From: Acidimicrobiales bacterium
GTDB taxonomy: Bacteria; Actinomycetota; Acidimicrobiia; Acidimicrobiales; MedAcidi-G1
Direction of reading: 5' to 3'
Length of the DNA: 64,000 nt
Assembly: GCA_014239855.1 (NCBI GenBank)
Contig: JAAZXY010000004.1
Location: forward strand, 40,830-104,829
The translations under genes were made by a program, and so were the position numbers. Each line of letters starts with the position of its first letter. The first letter of the stretch is position 1. The notes below the pieces were generated by a model that was given only the letters and a program-made list of their open reading frames with translations, did no database searches and had not been told where the DNA came from. Below are positions 1 through 9,646 of the stretch, one piece after another.

Positions 1-180
1 GAATCAGCCATCGAGGTGTTCGCCCGGTCCATCGTCCGGGCCGGCCAGGAGTTCCTGGACGATCCATTGGAGACGCCGTTCATCCCCAGCTGGACGAGGG
101 TCCGCTCCGAACTCCCCGACCTCCCGGGTCGTCTGGTGGCAGCCGTCGAAGCCGACCACGCCGAGGCATCGGGTTCCTGA
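1..180 (+). CDS. C-terminal fragment of an unidentified protein (…ESAIEVFARSIVRAGQEFLDDPLETPFIPSWTRVRSELPDLPGRLVAAVEADHAEASGS*), truncated by window start
   Basis: Open frame 1 from base 1 to TGA at 178-180. Confidence 0.55.
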   Translation, partial: ESAIEVFARSIVRAGQEFLDDPLETPFIPSWTRVRSELPDLPGRLVAAVEADHAEASGS

Positions 181-231
181 CCAGATCTCCGGATCGGGCC
201 CGGTGATCAGTTGGCCGAATGGCCGGTGCGG

Positions 232-305
232 TGGAGGTGATGAGAATCGAACTCACGACCTCTACGTTGCGAACGTAGCGCTCTAGCCAACTGAGCTACA
301 CCCCC
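232..305 (-). tRNA. tRNA-Ala (anticodon CGC), CCA not fully encoded
   Basis: Reverse complement GGGGGTGTAGCTCAGTTGGCTAGAGCGCTACGTTCGCAACGTAGAGGTCGTGAGTTCGATTCTCATCACCTCCA folds as a cloverleaf; anticodon loop TTCGCAA; acceptor has the G3:U70 alanine identity pair. Confidence 0.93.
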
Positions 306-362
306 GCGACCGGGGGAGATGGTATCTGGAGGCTGGAGTTTCTGGAGGCTGGGGTTTCTGGA

Positions 363-908
363 TCAGTTGGCCCGGCGGCTCAACACGGCCTCGTCACGCA
401 TGGCCGACGAACCCGTCAGCCCACCCATGAGCGGGCCGTCCATCCGGAAGGGGATGACCGTCTCGCGTCGCTCGGCTTCCAACTGGTGGCGCTGGGTGAC
501 CAGCACGGCGTAGCCGACGAGCAGCAGGTCGACCAGGAAGTGGACCATCCAGACCGCTCCGCCGACGGCCACGCCACCCAGGAAGGTGAAGGCGGCAACG
601 CCGCCGAGGGTGAGCAGCAGGTCGCGACGGCGACGACGTGCCGCACCGACGTCATCGGGAACCGAGGTGGCCGCCGAACGCAGGTTCCGGAGGCGGCGTG
701 ACCGGACGCCGGCCAGCGAGGCGCCGACCCTCGGTCCGCCCGTTGATCGGCCAGCGGAAAGGGTGGCCGAACGGCCTGCCGAACGGGTGACCGATCGGGA
801 GGCCGAAGCCATGGCGGCCCACGGGCGGGTCAGGACGTCACGGTTGTGGATGACGGTGGGCGCCAGGACCGCAGCCCACAGGATTCCGAGTCCCAGCAGG
901 ATCAGCAT
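363..908 (-). CDS. Small hypothetical membrane protein (MLILLGLGILWAAVLAPTVIHN…)
   Basis: ORF with N-terminal TM and two further hydrophobic segments; start chosen at MLILLGLG (ORF track extends to 1007). Confidence 0.65.
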   Translation of the reverse strand: MLILLGLGILWAAVLAPTVIHNRDVLTRPWAAMASASRSVTRSAGRSATLSAGRSTGGPRVGASLAGVRSRRLRNLRSAATSVPDDVGAARRRRRDLLLTLGGVAAFTFLGGVAVGGAVWMVHFLVDLLLVGYAVLVTQRHQLEAERRETVIPFRMDGPLMGGLTGSSAMRDEAVLSRRAN

Positions 909-1060
909 CGACGACTTCTCATCTGGATCCACCCTCCGGTCCGCTCGTGCCCCTGTGGATAACGAGGGAAGGTAGTGGGGTTCCCGTGCCAAATGGTGGA
1001 TATTCACGCGCTCAGCGCGCGAATGTTCGCGCTAACCGCGCGAAAACGCCCCCGTAGGGG

Positions 1061-1558
1061 TCACGCAGGGTGGTCGTCCCGTCGCCAGTCACCCGACCGG
1101 CCACCCGACTTCTCCTGCAGCCCGAGCGACTCGACGGTCATCGACCGGTCCACGGCCTTGCACATGTCGTAAACGGTCAGCGCTGCCACCGAACAGGCGG
1201 TCAACGCCTCCATCTCGACACCGGTCCGGTCCACGGTCTCGGTCACCGCCTCGACGTCCACCCAGGCGTCGCCGACCACCAGGTCCACGACCACCGAACT
1301 CAACATCAGCGGATGACACAACGGGATGAGTTCCGACGTCCGCTTGGCGGCCTGGATCCCGGCCACGCGGGCCACGGCGAGCACGTCCCCCTTGGGCACC
1401 GTGCCGGCCGTCAGGGCCTCGGCGGTCTCGGGGCGCATGGCGATCCTGGCCCGGGCCACGGCCCTCCGACGGGTCACGTCCTTGCCACCCACGTCGACCA
1501 TGCGGGCCCGACCCTCGTCGTCCAGATGGGTGAAGCCGTCGGCTCCCGTGCCAGGCAT
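1061..1558 (-). CDS. moaC: Cyclic pyranopterin monophosphate synthase MoaC
   Basis: [23 protein letters not shown]…[13 protein letters not shown]…[27 protein letters not shown] motifs. Confidence 0.96.
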   Translation of the reverse strand: MPGTGADGFTHLDDEGRARMVDVGGKDVTRRRAVARARIAMRPETAEALTAGTVPKGDVLAVARVAGIQAAKRTSELIPLCHPLMLSSVVVDLVVGDAWVDVEAVTETVDRTGVEMEALTACSVAALTVYDMCKAVDRSMTVESLGLQEKSGGRSGDWRRDDHPA

Positions 1559-1574
1559 CGGGTCGGCCACCGGG

Positions 1575-2558
1575 TCAGCCGCCGATCTGGGACATCGAAC
1601 GGGCTGGACGGATGAACTCCACCCGACCGATCCCGTGCCCGGCCCACTTGGCGGCCACCGCACGCTCCAGCAGGGCCGCCACCTCGTCATCGGAGGCACC
1701 GGACCGCAGCAGCGACCGGACGTCGAACTCGTCCACCGCGAACAGGCAGTTGCGGAACTGGCCGTCCGCCGTGAGCCGGATCCGGTCACATGAATCACAG
1801 AAGCTCCGGGTGACGCTGGCCACCACCCCGATCTCGCCGCCACCGTCGAGGTAGCGGAACCGGCTGGCCGGTGCCGAGGTCCGGTCGATCGCCTCGAGGG
1901 GAAACACCTCGCCCACCCGGGCCACGATCTCGTCCACGCCCACCACGGACTCGAGCGTCCATGCCTCGTCGGCGTCCAACGGCATGAACTCGATGAACCG
2001 GACCACCACGCCCCGGTCCCGGCCGAAACGGGCGAAGTCGACCAACTCGTCGTCGTTGACGCCGCGCATCACGACCACGTTGATCTTCACCGGGTCCAGA
2101 CCGGCGGCCAGCGCCGCGTCGATCCCCTCGAGCACCCGGCCCAGTTCGTCGCGTAGCGTCAACTCGACGAACCGGTCGGCCCGCAGCGAATCCAACGAGA
2201 CGTTGATGCGCTTCAGCCCGGCGTCGGCCAGGACCGCCGCGGCAGAGCTGAGGGTGGCGCCGTTGGTGGTGAGCGCCAGATCCACCCCGAGGCCGGACAG
2301 CATCCCCACCAGGCGACCCAGGTCGGCCCGCACCGTCGGTTCTCCGCCCGTGAGGCGGATGCTGTCGATTCCGTGTCGTTCCACCAGCAGACGAGCCACC
2401 CGCTCGATTTCCTCGAAGGTGAGCAGTTCGTCCCGGGGTAGCCACTTGAGGCCCTCGGCGGGCATGCAGTAGCCGCACCGGAAGTTGCACCGGTCTGTCA
2501 CCGAGATCCGCAGGTCACGGTGCACCCGGCCGAAGCCGTCGATCAGGGGAAGAACCAC
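1575..2558 (-). CDS. moaA: GTP 3',8-cyclase MoaA (radical SAM)
   Basis: [18 protein letters not shown] radical-SAM CxxxCxxC; C-terminal [21 protein letters not shown]. Confidence 0.96.
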   Translation of the reverse strand: MVLPLIDGFGRVHRDLRISVTDRCNFRCGYCMPAEGLKWLPRDELLTFEEIERVARLLVERHGIDSIRLTGGEPTVRADLGRLVGMLSGLGVDLALTTNGATLSSAAAVLADAGLKRINVSLDSLRADRFVELTLRDELGRVLEGIDAALAAGLDPVKINVVVMRGVNDDELVDFARFGRDRGVVVRFIEFMPLDADEAWTLESVVGVDEIVARVGEVFPLEAIDRTSAPASRFRYLDGGGEIGVVASVTRSFCDSCDRIRLTADGQFRNCLFAVDEFDVRSLLRSGASDDEVAALLERAVAAKWAGHGIGRVEFIRPARSMSQIGG

Positions 2559-2580
2559 CCGGTCAGCGTACGGCTCGCCG

Positions 2581-3789
2581 TCAACCCAGCAACAAGACGT
2601 CGACCTCGTCGCCGTCGGACACCCCGTCGCCGTCGGGCAACACGGCCAGGCCATCGGCAGCCGCCATGGCCGTCAACTGGTGGGAACCCTGACCTCCCGC
2701 CGACCGCACCCTGAACCGGCCGTCGACCACCTCGACAGCCACCCGGGCGAAGTGGACCTTGCCGTCGGCGTGGCGTGGCAGCCCCCCGACCACGGTGGCC
2801 CGCACGCGGGTCCGATCGACCTCAGTGTGGCCCGCCATGGCCCGCAGGGCCGGCCGGGCGAACAACTCGAAGGAGACCATCGACGAGACCGGGTTGCCGG
2901 GCAGTCCGAACACCGGCACGCCGTCGATCCGACCGAAGGCCAGCGGCTTGGCCGGCTTGATGGCCACCTGCATCCAGCGCATGTCGCCGATCCGGTCCAG
3001 GACGACCTTGACGTAGTCGAAGTCGCCCATCGACACGCCTCCCGAGGTCAGCACGGCGTCGCACCGGGCCGCCCCGTCGAGCAGCGCCGCCTCGATGGCC
3101 GCCTCGTCGTCGGCCACCCGACCAAGATCGACCGCCTCGACGCCCAGTTCGTCGAGCAGGCCCAGCAGGGACGGCCGGTTGGCGTCCCGGATCTGTCCGG
3201 GGGCCAGAGCCCCGGGTCCTTCGCGCAACTCGTCCCCGGTGGACAGCACCCCGACCGAGAGCCGTCGGTGGGCCATCACCGTGGGGATCCCGATGCTGGC
3301 CAGCACCCCGAGATGGCCGGGGCCCAACACCGTGCCGACGTCGAACACCCGGTCGCCGATCATCAGGTCCTCGCCGGAAGACCGCACGTGGTTGCCGACC
3401 GGCACCTCGACGTCAACCGAGACGGTCGCCCCGTCGGCCGCCACCTCGGTGCGTTCGACCATGACCACGGCGTCGGCCCCCGGCGGCATCGGCGCACCGG
3501 TCATGATCCGCACCGCGGTTCCCGAAGCGACCTCGATGCCGGCCGCCACCGGATCCACGCCGGCGGCCACCGTGCCCACCACGTCGAGGACGACCGGCGG
3601 CCCCACGGTGTCGGCCGCCCGTACGGCGAATCCATCCATGGCCGTGTTGGCGAACGGCGGGACGTGCTCGGGCGAGACGACGGGCCGGGCCAGGACAAGG
3701 CCCCGGGCGTCGGACGAGGCGACCTCGACGGGTTCCGGTCCCCGGCAGCGGCTGAGGACGTGTTCCCGGGCTTCGGCCGGGGAGATCAT
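2581..3789 (-). CDS. moeA: Molybdopterin molybdotransferase MoeA
   Basis: MISPAEAREHVLSR…PPFANTAMDGFAVRA…TSGGVSMGDFDYVK…FGLPGNPVSSMVSFELF. Confidence 0.95.
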   Translation of the reverse strand: MISPAEAREHVLSRCRGPEPVEVASSDARGLVLARPVVSPEHVPPFANTAMDGFAVRAADTVGPPVVLDVVGTVAAGVDPVAAGIEVASGTAVRIMTGAPMPPGADAVVMVERTEVAADGATVSVDVEVPVGNHVRSSGEDLMIGDRVFDVGTVLGPGHLGVLASIGIPTVMAHRRLSVGVLSTGDELREGPGALAPGQIRDANRPSLLGLLDELGVEAVDLGRVADDEAAIEAALLDGAARCDAVLTSGGVSMGDFDYVKVVLDRIGDMRWMQVAIKPAKPLAFGRIDGVPVFGLPGNPVSSMVSFELFARPALRAMAGHTEVDRTRVRATVVGGLPRHADGKVHFARVAVEVVDGRFRVRSAGGQGSHQLTAMAAADGLAVLPDGDGVSDGDEVDVLLLG

Positions 3790-4406
3790 CGTCCCCAACC
3801 CTGCTCCTGGCCCGACACGAGGCGGGCGATGTTGGCCCGGTGTCGGACCAGCACCAGCAGGCAGATCCCGCTCGCCACCAGAAAGTCCGGCCAGCCCCGT
3901 CCGGTCGCTGCGACGCTGACGGGGAGGGCGATGCAGATGGTGACCGAACCCAGCGATGCCTTGCCGGAGAGCCGGGCCACCAGGGCGAACAGGACGACGA
4001 TCGCCGAACCGATGATCGGGAACAGCACGACGGCGCCACCGCCGCCGGTGGCCACGCCCTTTCCTCCACGGAACCGGCGGGTCGCCGGAAGGACGTGTCC
4101 CAGTGTGGCCGCCGCCCAGCAGGCCAGACCGAGGGCCCGTCCGCAGAAGGCCAGGCCGAGCGCCGTGGCGATCACACCCTTGCCCGCATCGGCCAGGAAC
4201 ACGGCCACGCCGGCCCCCCGGCCGGCGGTGCGGTAGACGTTGGTGGCTCCGGGATTGCCCGACCCCTCGGTCGTCGGGTCCACGCCACGCCGGCCGGCCA
4301 CCAGTTGGGCCGATGGCAGGGTGCCCAGCAGGTAGGCCACCACCAGGATCGCCCCGGTTCCGAGTCCAACGGGAATGTCCACACCGCCAGTGTGCCCGAC
4401 GGGCAC
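3786..4406 (-). CDS. plsY: Glycerol-3-phosphate acyltransferase PlsY
   Basis: YLLGTLPSAQLVA…GSGNPGATNVYR…RFRGGKGVATGGG motifs. Confidence 0.93.
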   Translation of the reverse strand: MPVGHTGGVDIPVGLGTGAILVVAYLLGTLPSAQLVAGRRGVDPTTEGSGNPGATNVYRTAGRGAGVAVFLADAGKGVIATALGLAFCGRALGLACWAAATLGHVLPATRRFRGGKGVATGGGGAVVLFPIIGSAIVVLFALVARLSGKASLGSVTICIALPVSVAATGRGWPDFLVASGICLLVLVRHRANIARLVSGQEQGWGR

Positions 4407-4495
4407 CGTTAGGCTGCACCGTCCGCCAATCGGGAACTGCCGACATCCCCCAGTGCGGCACCCGCCACGACCCGACGAGCCGAGGCCCCTCCGTC

Positions 4496-4936
4496 ATGCC
4501 GACCTACCAGTACCGCTGCCAGACCTGCGAAGGCGAGTTCGAACTTCGCCAGTCGTTCACCGACGATGCCCTGACCACCTGCATCGACGTCGAGTGCCGC
4601 GGTCCGGTGAACAAGGTGTTCAGCGGGGTGGGCATCTCCTTCAAGGGTGACGGCTTCTACAAGAACGACCACGGGTCATCGGCCAAGGGTCGTTCCTCGG
4701 AGAAGACCGCCTCCACCAGCGGTTCATCGGATTCCGGTTCGACGGATTCGGGGTCCTCGAGCGGGGACTCGTCCAGCTCGGATTCGTCCAATGCAAAGGA
4801 CACCCCCAAGAAGGACGCCTCGTCGGGCAGTTCGACGAGCTCCACCACCTCGGGGTCTTCGGCCGACAAGGCATCCTCGGCCAGCACGTCCTCGAGCAAC
4901 CCGTCCCCAAGTAACAGGGCATCCAGCGCGGCCTGA
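4496..4936 (+). CDS. FmdB-type zinc-ribbon protein with long Ser/Thr/Asp-rich tail
   Basis: MPTYQYRCQTCEGEFELRQSF…; ATG at 4496. Confidence 0.85.
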   Translation: MPTYQYRCQTCEGEFELRQSFTDDALTTCIDVECRGPVNKVFSGVGISFKGDGFYKNDHGSSAKGRSSEKTASTSGSSDSGSTDSGSSSGDSSSSDSSNAKDTPKKDASSGSSTSSTTSGSSADKASSASTSSSNPSPSNRASSAA

Positions 4937-5006
4937 CCGGGCACGCCTCCGCCAGCCTCACCCCTCACCTTCCCTCCCTGATCAACCCAGCCCCCGGGAG
5001 GGGACC

Positions 5007-5492
5007 GTGTCCTACCCCGTTGCCCGACTCCGGGCATGGGCCGCCCACCACCGCATGGCCTGGTGGTCGGCTGCCGCCCTCTTCGCCCTGCTCACCGGTC
5101 TGACCGTCCAGGCCGCCACAGCGGTTCCGACGTGCGTCGACCCCGTAGCGGTGGCTGCGTCGTCCGCCCCTTCCGGTGCTCCCGGTCCGAACGAACGCGG
5201 GGTGGCCCTGGCCAGAGGCCCCGACCCGTTGGCCCTGCAACCCGATGACCGGGTCGACCTGTGGGCCATGGACCCGACGGCATCATCGGGAACCTCGCCC
5301 GGCGTGCCCACGGCTCGAAGGGTGGTCGAGTCAGCCCGGGTGTTGATGCTCGACGAGCGAACCCTGACCGTGGCCGTACCCGCCGACCGGATGGCCCAGG
5401 TGGCCGGGGCCCTCCAGTGGGGCGACCTGATACCGGCGCTGGTACCGGCGCTGGCACCAGTACTGGTACCGGCGCTGGTGTCGGCTGACTAG
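5007..5492 (+). CDS. Secreted/membrane hypothetical protein with C-terminal LVPA tandem repeats (possibly CpaB/SAF-like)
   Basis: GTG start at 5007, TM segment AAALFALLTGLTVQAATA; ends LIPALVPALAPVLVPALVSAD*. Confidence 0.6.
   Translation: MSYPVARLRAWAAHHRMAWWSAAALFALLTGLTVQAATAVPTCVDPVAVAASSAPSGAPGPNERGVALARGPDPLALQPDDRVDLWAMDPTASSGTSPGVPTARRVVESARVLMLDERTLTVAVPADRMAQVAGALQWGDLIPALVPALAPVLVPALVSAD
5427..5486 (+). repeat. 5 x 12-bp in-frame tandem repeat (CTGGTACCGGCG) directly before a stop codon
   Basis: Units 5427, 5439, 5451, 5463, 5475; stop TAG at 5490. Confidence 0.9.
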
Positions 5493-6334
5493 CGGATGCC
5501 GGTGGCCAGCAGGATCAGGACCCCGAGGCCCACGACCACGCGATAGGCGGCGAATCCCCCGAGTCCGGTCCGGGCCAGCAACCTCAGCAGACCGTGGACG
5601 GCGAACCAACCGCTGACCGCCGCGGCCGCCATCCCGGCCAGGAACGGCGGCCACCACCCGGCCGGCACCGTCAGGTCGACAGCCGACAGCAGACCGGCTC
5701 CGGCGATGACCGGCAGGCTCATCAGGAAGACCAGCCGGGCCGCCTCGGTGCGCTCCACCCGCAGCGACCGGGCCACGCTCAGGGTCACCCCGGAACGTGA
5801 CACCCCGGGCTGGAAGGCCAGACCCTGGGCCACCCCCAGAACCACGGCGTTGCCGAACGAGAGGTCGGCCATCCCCCGGCCTGTCGCCTCATCAGAGGCC
5901 GCTCCGCGACGATCGGCGGCCCACAGCACCAGCCCGAACACGATCAGGCAGGTGGCCACCAGCCACGTCCGATCCCCCAGATCGTCGGTCATGGACACCA
6001 CCAGCAGCCCGAGGATCCCCGTGGGCACCGCGGTCACGGCCAGCAGGCAGGCCGTCCGGGCATCCCCGGCGGGAGCGGTGCCGACACCGGACCGCACCCA
6101 GGACACGCCGGCCCGCAGGTAGCGGGCCACGTCGGCCCGCAGGTAGAACACCGCCCCGCCGAGGGTGCCCACGTGGAGCGCCACGTCGAAGGCATCCTCC
6201 AGACGCCCGTCCCCACCGAAGTCATCCCAGCCGAACAACCACGGCACCAGCGCCAGGTGTCCGCTGGACGAGACGGGCAGGAACTCGGTCAGGCCCTGCA
6301 CCAGGCCCAACAGGATGGCGTGCAGGATCGGCAT
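5489..6334 (-). CDS. uppP: Undecaprenyl-diphosphatase UppP (BacA)
   Basis: AILLGLVQGLTEFLPVSSSGHLALV; AQGLAFQPGVSRSGVTLSVARSL. Confidence 0.96.
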   Translation of the reverse strand: MPILHAILLGLVQGLTEFLPVSSSGHLALVPWLFGWDDFGGDGRLEDAFDVALHVGTLGGAVFYLRADVARYLRAGVSWVRSGVGTAPAGDARTACLLAVTAVPTGILGLLVVSMTDDLGDRTWLVATCLIVFGLVLWAADRRGAASDEATGRGMADLSFGNAVVLGVAQGLAFQPGVSRSGVTLSVARSLRVERTEAARLVFLMSLPVIAGAGLLSAVDLTVPAGWWPPFLAGMAAAAVSGWFAVHGLLRLLARTGLGGFAAYRVVVGLGVLILLATGIR

Positions 6335-6352
6335 GGTCCGTCGGGCGGGGCC

Positions 6353-7714
6353 CTACACCCCGGAGACCGTCAGCTCGCCGATGACCAGCGTGACGCCGGC
6401 GGCCCGCATGGGCAGCCACTGGACGTCGTCACCGATGGCCACCAGATCGGTGAGCATCTTCTGGATGGTCGAGGCAATGGTGAACTCCCGGATCGGTTCA
6501 GCCAGCTCGCCACCACGGATCCGCAGGCCCTCGGCACCCGTCGAGAAGTCGCCGCTGACCGGGTTGACCCCCGAATGCAGCCCGCTGACACCCTGGACGA
6601 GCACCCCGTCATCGATGCCGGCCACCAACTCGGCGGGCGTCCGGTCTCCCCCCAGGATCGACACGGCCCGCACCCCGACGCCCGGCGTGGACGAATAACC
6701 CCGCACCGCCGAACCGGTGGATGCGGTGCCGGCCCGACGGGCCGTCTCGCTGTTGTGCACGAACCGTTCGAGACGACCACCGGAGACCAGCACGTTGCGC
6801 CGCGTGGCCAGGCCCTCACCGTCGGTCGCCGTGGCCGAGGTGGCTGCCGGATCGGTCGGATCGTCGACCAGGGTCAGCAGCGGCGAGGCCACCTCGTCCC
6901 CCAGACGGTCGGCGAACAGGGACCGGCCCTTCTGAACCGACTCACCGTTGAGCGTGCCGGCCACGATCCCCAGGAACTGGGCGCTCACCCACGGGTCGAG
7001 CACCACGGCAATGCGCCCCGACGCCGGCTTGACCGACCCCAGCATGCGGGTCGAGCGATCCGCGGCCTCGGCCGCCGCAGTGGCCACGTCCAGATCGCCG
7101 GGTTCGCGACCCAGCGAGAAGCCGAAGCCGGTCTGGGTCTCTCCGTCCTGCTCGGCCAACGCATAGGCCGAGAGGAAACAGCCGGTCTCCCGGCTGGTGG
7201 CCCGGATGCCCGTCGTGGTGGCCACCGCACTGGCCGACACCGAATCGCCGTACTCGGCCGACTCCACCCCGCTGATGCGCGGGTCGGCCGACCGGGTGAG
7301 CCGTTCGAGTTCGAGGGCCATGGCCACCTTGGCCTCGGTCGGATGGTCGACCAGTTCCGACCGGTACAGGTCCAGTTCGGCGACCGGCACTCCGTCGGGC
7401 TCGGCCACCGCGCAGTGCTCGTCGGGCGTGGCGAACTCCACGTTGTCCCGGGCCTCGCTCAGCACCTCCAGCAGCGCGTCGGCATCCAGGGTGCCCGCGT
7501 AGGCGAAGCCCTGGCGTCCGTCGCGCACCACCCGTACACCGATGCCCCGCGACTCGGCCGAGGTGAGTGACTCGATCTCGCCCTCGTAGGCCCGGACCTC
7601 GGTCTCGCGTTCGTGGACCACCACGGCCTCGATGGCCTCGCCCGGGGCGGCCATGGCCACCACCCGTTCGGCGATGGCCAGCAGGCCCGCCTCGTCGTTC
7701 TGCGTGGGAGCCAC
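6353..7714 (-). CDS. tldE: TldE/PmbA family metalloprotease subunit
   Basis: Paralogue of adjacent TldD; RGIGVRVVRDGRQGFAYAG; …LFADRLGDEVASPLLTLVDDP…ATDGEGLATRRNVLV. Confidence 0.88.
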   Translation of the reverse strand: MAPTQNDEAGLLAIAERVVAMAAPGEAIEAVVVHERETEVRAYEGEIESLTSAESRGIGVRVVRDGRQGFAYAGTLDADALLEVLSEARDNVEFATPDEHCAVAEPDGVPVAELDLYRSELVDHPTEAKVAMALELERLTRSADPRISGVESAEYGDSVSASAVATTTGIRATSRETGCFLSAYALAEQDGETQTGFGFSLGREPGDLDVATAAAEAADRSTRMLGSVKPASGRIAVVLDPWVSAQFLGIVAGTLNGESVQKGRSLFADRLGDEVASPLLTLVDDPTDPAATSATATDGEGLATRRNVLVSGGRLERFVHNSETARRAGTASTGSAVRGYSSTPGVGVRAVSILGGDRTPAELVAGIDDGVLVQGVSGLHSGVNPVSGDFSTGAEGLRIRGGELAEPIREFTIASTIQKMLTDLVAIGDDVQWLPMRAAGVTLVIGELTVSGV

Positions 7715-7715
7715 G

Positions 7716-9149
7716 TCAGGCCGCCGTTCCACCGACGGTGAGTCGGGCCACCCGCAGCGTCGGCGTGCCGTCCCCCACCGGCACGCCCTGGCCGTCCTTG
7801 CCGCACGTCCCCGGCGACCCCATGGCGAAGTCGCCGGCGATGGCGTCGATGGCCAACAGCGCCTCAGGACCGTTGCCGATCAGGTTCCCCTCCCGGATGG
7901 GGGCGGTGAGGCGACCGTTCTCGATCAGGTAGGCCTCGGTCATGCCGAACACGAAGTCGCCGGTGGCCGTGTTGACCTGGCCTCCACCAAGCTGGGCCAC
8001 GTACACGCCGTGGTCGGTTCCAGCCAGGATCTCCTCGGGATCATCGGCCCCGCTCTCGAGGTAGGTGTTGGTCATACGGACCATGGGCAGGTGCCGGTAG
8101 CTCTGGCGGCGACCGTTGCCCGAACCCTCACGCCCCTCCCGGCGGGCCCGGAGGCGGTCCCACATGTAGTCGGTGAGCACCCCGTCCTCGATCAGCACGT
8201 TGCGCTGCGCCGGACGACCCTCATCGTCGACGGCGAAGCAGCCCCACTCGCCGGGCATCGTGCCGTCGTCGATCAGGCTGACCGTCGGGGTGGCCACCAT
8301 CTCGCCGCGCCGGCCGGCGAAGACCGAGGCCGACTTGGCCACCAGGTCGGCTTCCAGGCCGTGGCCACACGCCTCGTGGAAGAGCACCCCGCCGCCGCCG
8401 GGACCGACCACGACGGGCATCTCCCCACTGGGTGCCGGCACGGCGTCGAGCTTGGTGATGGCCCGACCGGCCGCCCGGCGGGCCAGGTCGTCGACGTCCA
8501 CCCGGTCGAAGAGCTCGAACCCCACGGTGTGGCCGACCGACTCACGACCGGTCTGCATCCCGGTGTCGCCCGACGCCACGCACGAGATCGAGAAGAAGGT
8601 CCGGATCTGGCGATCCCCGGTCAACAGACCCTCGCTGTTGGCGATCTGGATTCGCCGCTGCGAATCGCCGTAACGGGCCGAGACCTGGCTGATGGCACCG
8701 TCGGCCGAACGGGCCGCCGCGTCGGCCCGCTGCAGCAGCGCCACCTTCCGGGCCTTGGGCACGTCGGCGGGCAGCACCTCGATCACCGCGGAGGCGGGGC
8801 CCGACGGACCGTCGAGGGTCACCTCGCGCACACCACCGCCACCCGAGCGGGCGGCGGCCGATGCCGCCTCGGCCGCGCTACGCAGACCGGCCGGCGAGAG
8901 GTCGGCCGTGTGGGCGAACCCGGTGGTCTCCCCCACCACCACACGGATACCGGCGCCGCGGTCACGGCCGCTGGACAACTCCTCGATCCGGCCGTCGTCG
9001 AGCACCGCCGAGGTCGACCGCCGGTCCTCCACGAAGACCTCGGCGAACTCGCCGCCCGTCGCCATGGCGACCGAGAGGGTGTCGGCCAGAAGGCCCGTTT
9101 CCAGAATGCCCCTGTCCGGTCCCGTGGAGGATCCGTCGCCGTCAGCCAT
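7716..9149 (-). CDS. tldD: TldD family metalloprotease
   Basis: GGGGVLFHEACGHGLEADLV (HExxxH) motif; DRGAGIRVVVGETTGFAHT. Confidence 0.93.
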   Translation of the reverse strand: MADGDGSSTGPDRGILETGLLADTLSVAMATGGEFAEVFVEDRRSTSAVLDDGRIEELSSGRDRGAGIRVVVGETTGFAHTADLSPAGLRSAAEAASAAARSGGGGVREVTLDGPSGPASAVIEVLPADVPKARKVALLQRADAAARSADGAISQVSARYGDSQRRIQIANSEGLLTGDRQIRTFFSISCVASGDTGMQTGRESVGHTVGFELFDRVDVDDLARRAAGRAITKLDAVPAPSGEMPVVVGPGGGGVLFHEACGHGLEADLVAKSASVFAGRRGEMVATPTVSLIDDGTMPGEWGCFAVDDEGRPAQRNVLIEDGVLTDYMWDRLRARREGREGSGNGRRQSYRHLPMVRMTNTYLESGADDPEEILAGTDHGVYVAQLGGGQVNTATGDFVFGMTEAYLIENGRLTAPIREGNLIGNGPEALLAIDAIAGDFAMGSPGTCGKDGQGVPVGDGTPTLRVARLTVGGTAA

Positions 9150-9253
9150 CAAACCTGCTCCTGCTCCTGCTTCTTCCTTCTTCGGCTCCCGGTCCGGATC
9201 CGGTTCCGGGCCGGTGTCCCGGTCGGGCCCGGGCGGATGCGTAGGGTACCGCT

Positions 9254-9643
9254 GTGCCTCCGATGCCCGGGTTGCGCGGTCGCGCCGCCCACACCGTCAC
9301 CGATGCCGACACGGCGATCGCCCTCCGCTCCGGCGAGGTGCCGGTCCTGGGTACCCCACGGCTGGTCGCCCTCATGGAGGAAGCCTCGGTTCAGGCCCTC
9401 GATGGTTCGCTGGCCTCCGGCGAGACCAGCGTGGGCATGCGCATCCACGTCGACCACGTCGCCCCCACGGCACCGGGCGTCGGCGTCACCGCCGAAGCGG
9501 TCCTCGAAGGCGTCGAGGGCCGACGCCTCACCTTCGGCGCCACGGCGACGGTGGGCGACGTCGTGGTGGCCACGGCCAGCATCATCCGAGTGGTCGTCGA
9601 GACCCACCGGTTCCTCGGTCGGGTCGACGGAGACACCACCTGA
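9254..9643 (+). CDS. Hotdog-fold thioesterase (FlK-like)
   Basis: VPVLGTPRLVALMEEASVQALDGSLASGETSVGMRIHVDHVAPTAPG. Confidence 0.8.
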   Translation: MPPMPGLRGRAAHTVTDADTAIALRSGEVPVLGTPRLVALMEEASVQALDGSLASGETSVGMRIHVDHVAPTAPGVGVTAEAVLEGVEGRRLTFGATATVGDVVVATASIIRVVVETHRFLGRVDGDTT

Positions 9644-9646
9644 ACC

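Noticed and set aside
2485-4236. 583-aa plus-strand ORF opposite moeA/plsY
   Set aside because: Antisense shadow ORF caused by high GC at third codon positions; low-complexity H/R/G/P composition and the minus strand encodes clear MoeA and PlsY.
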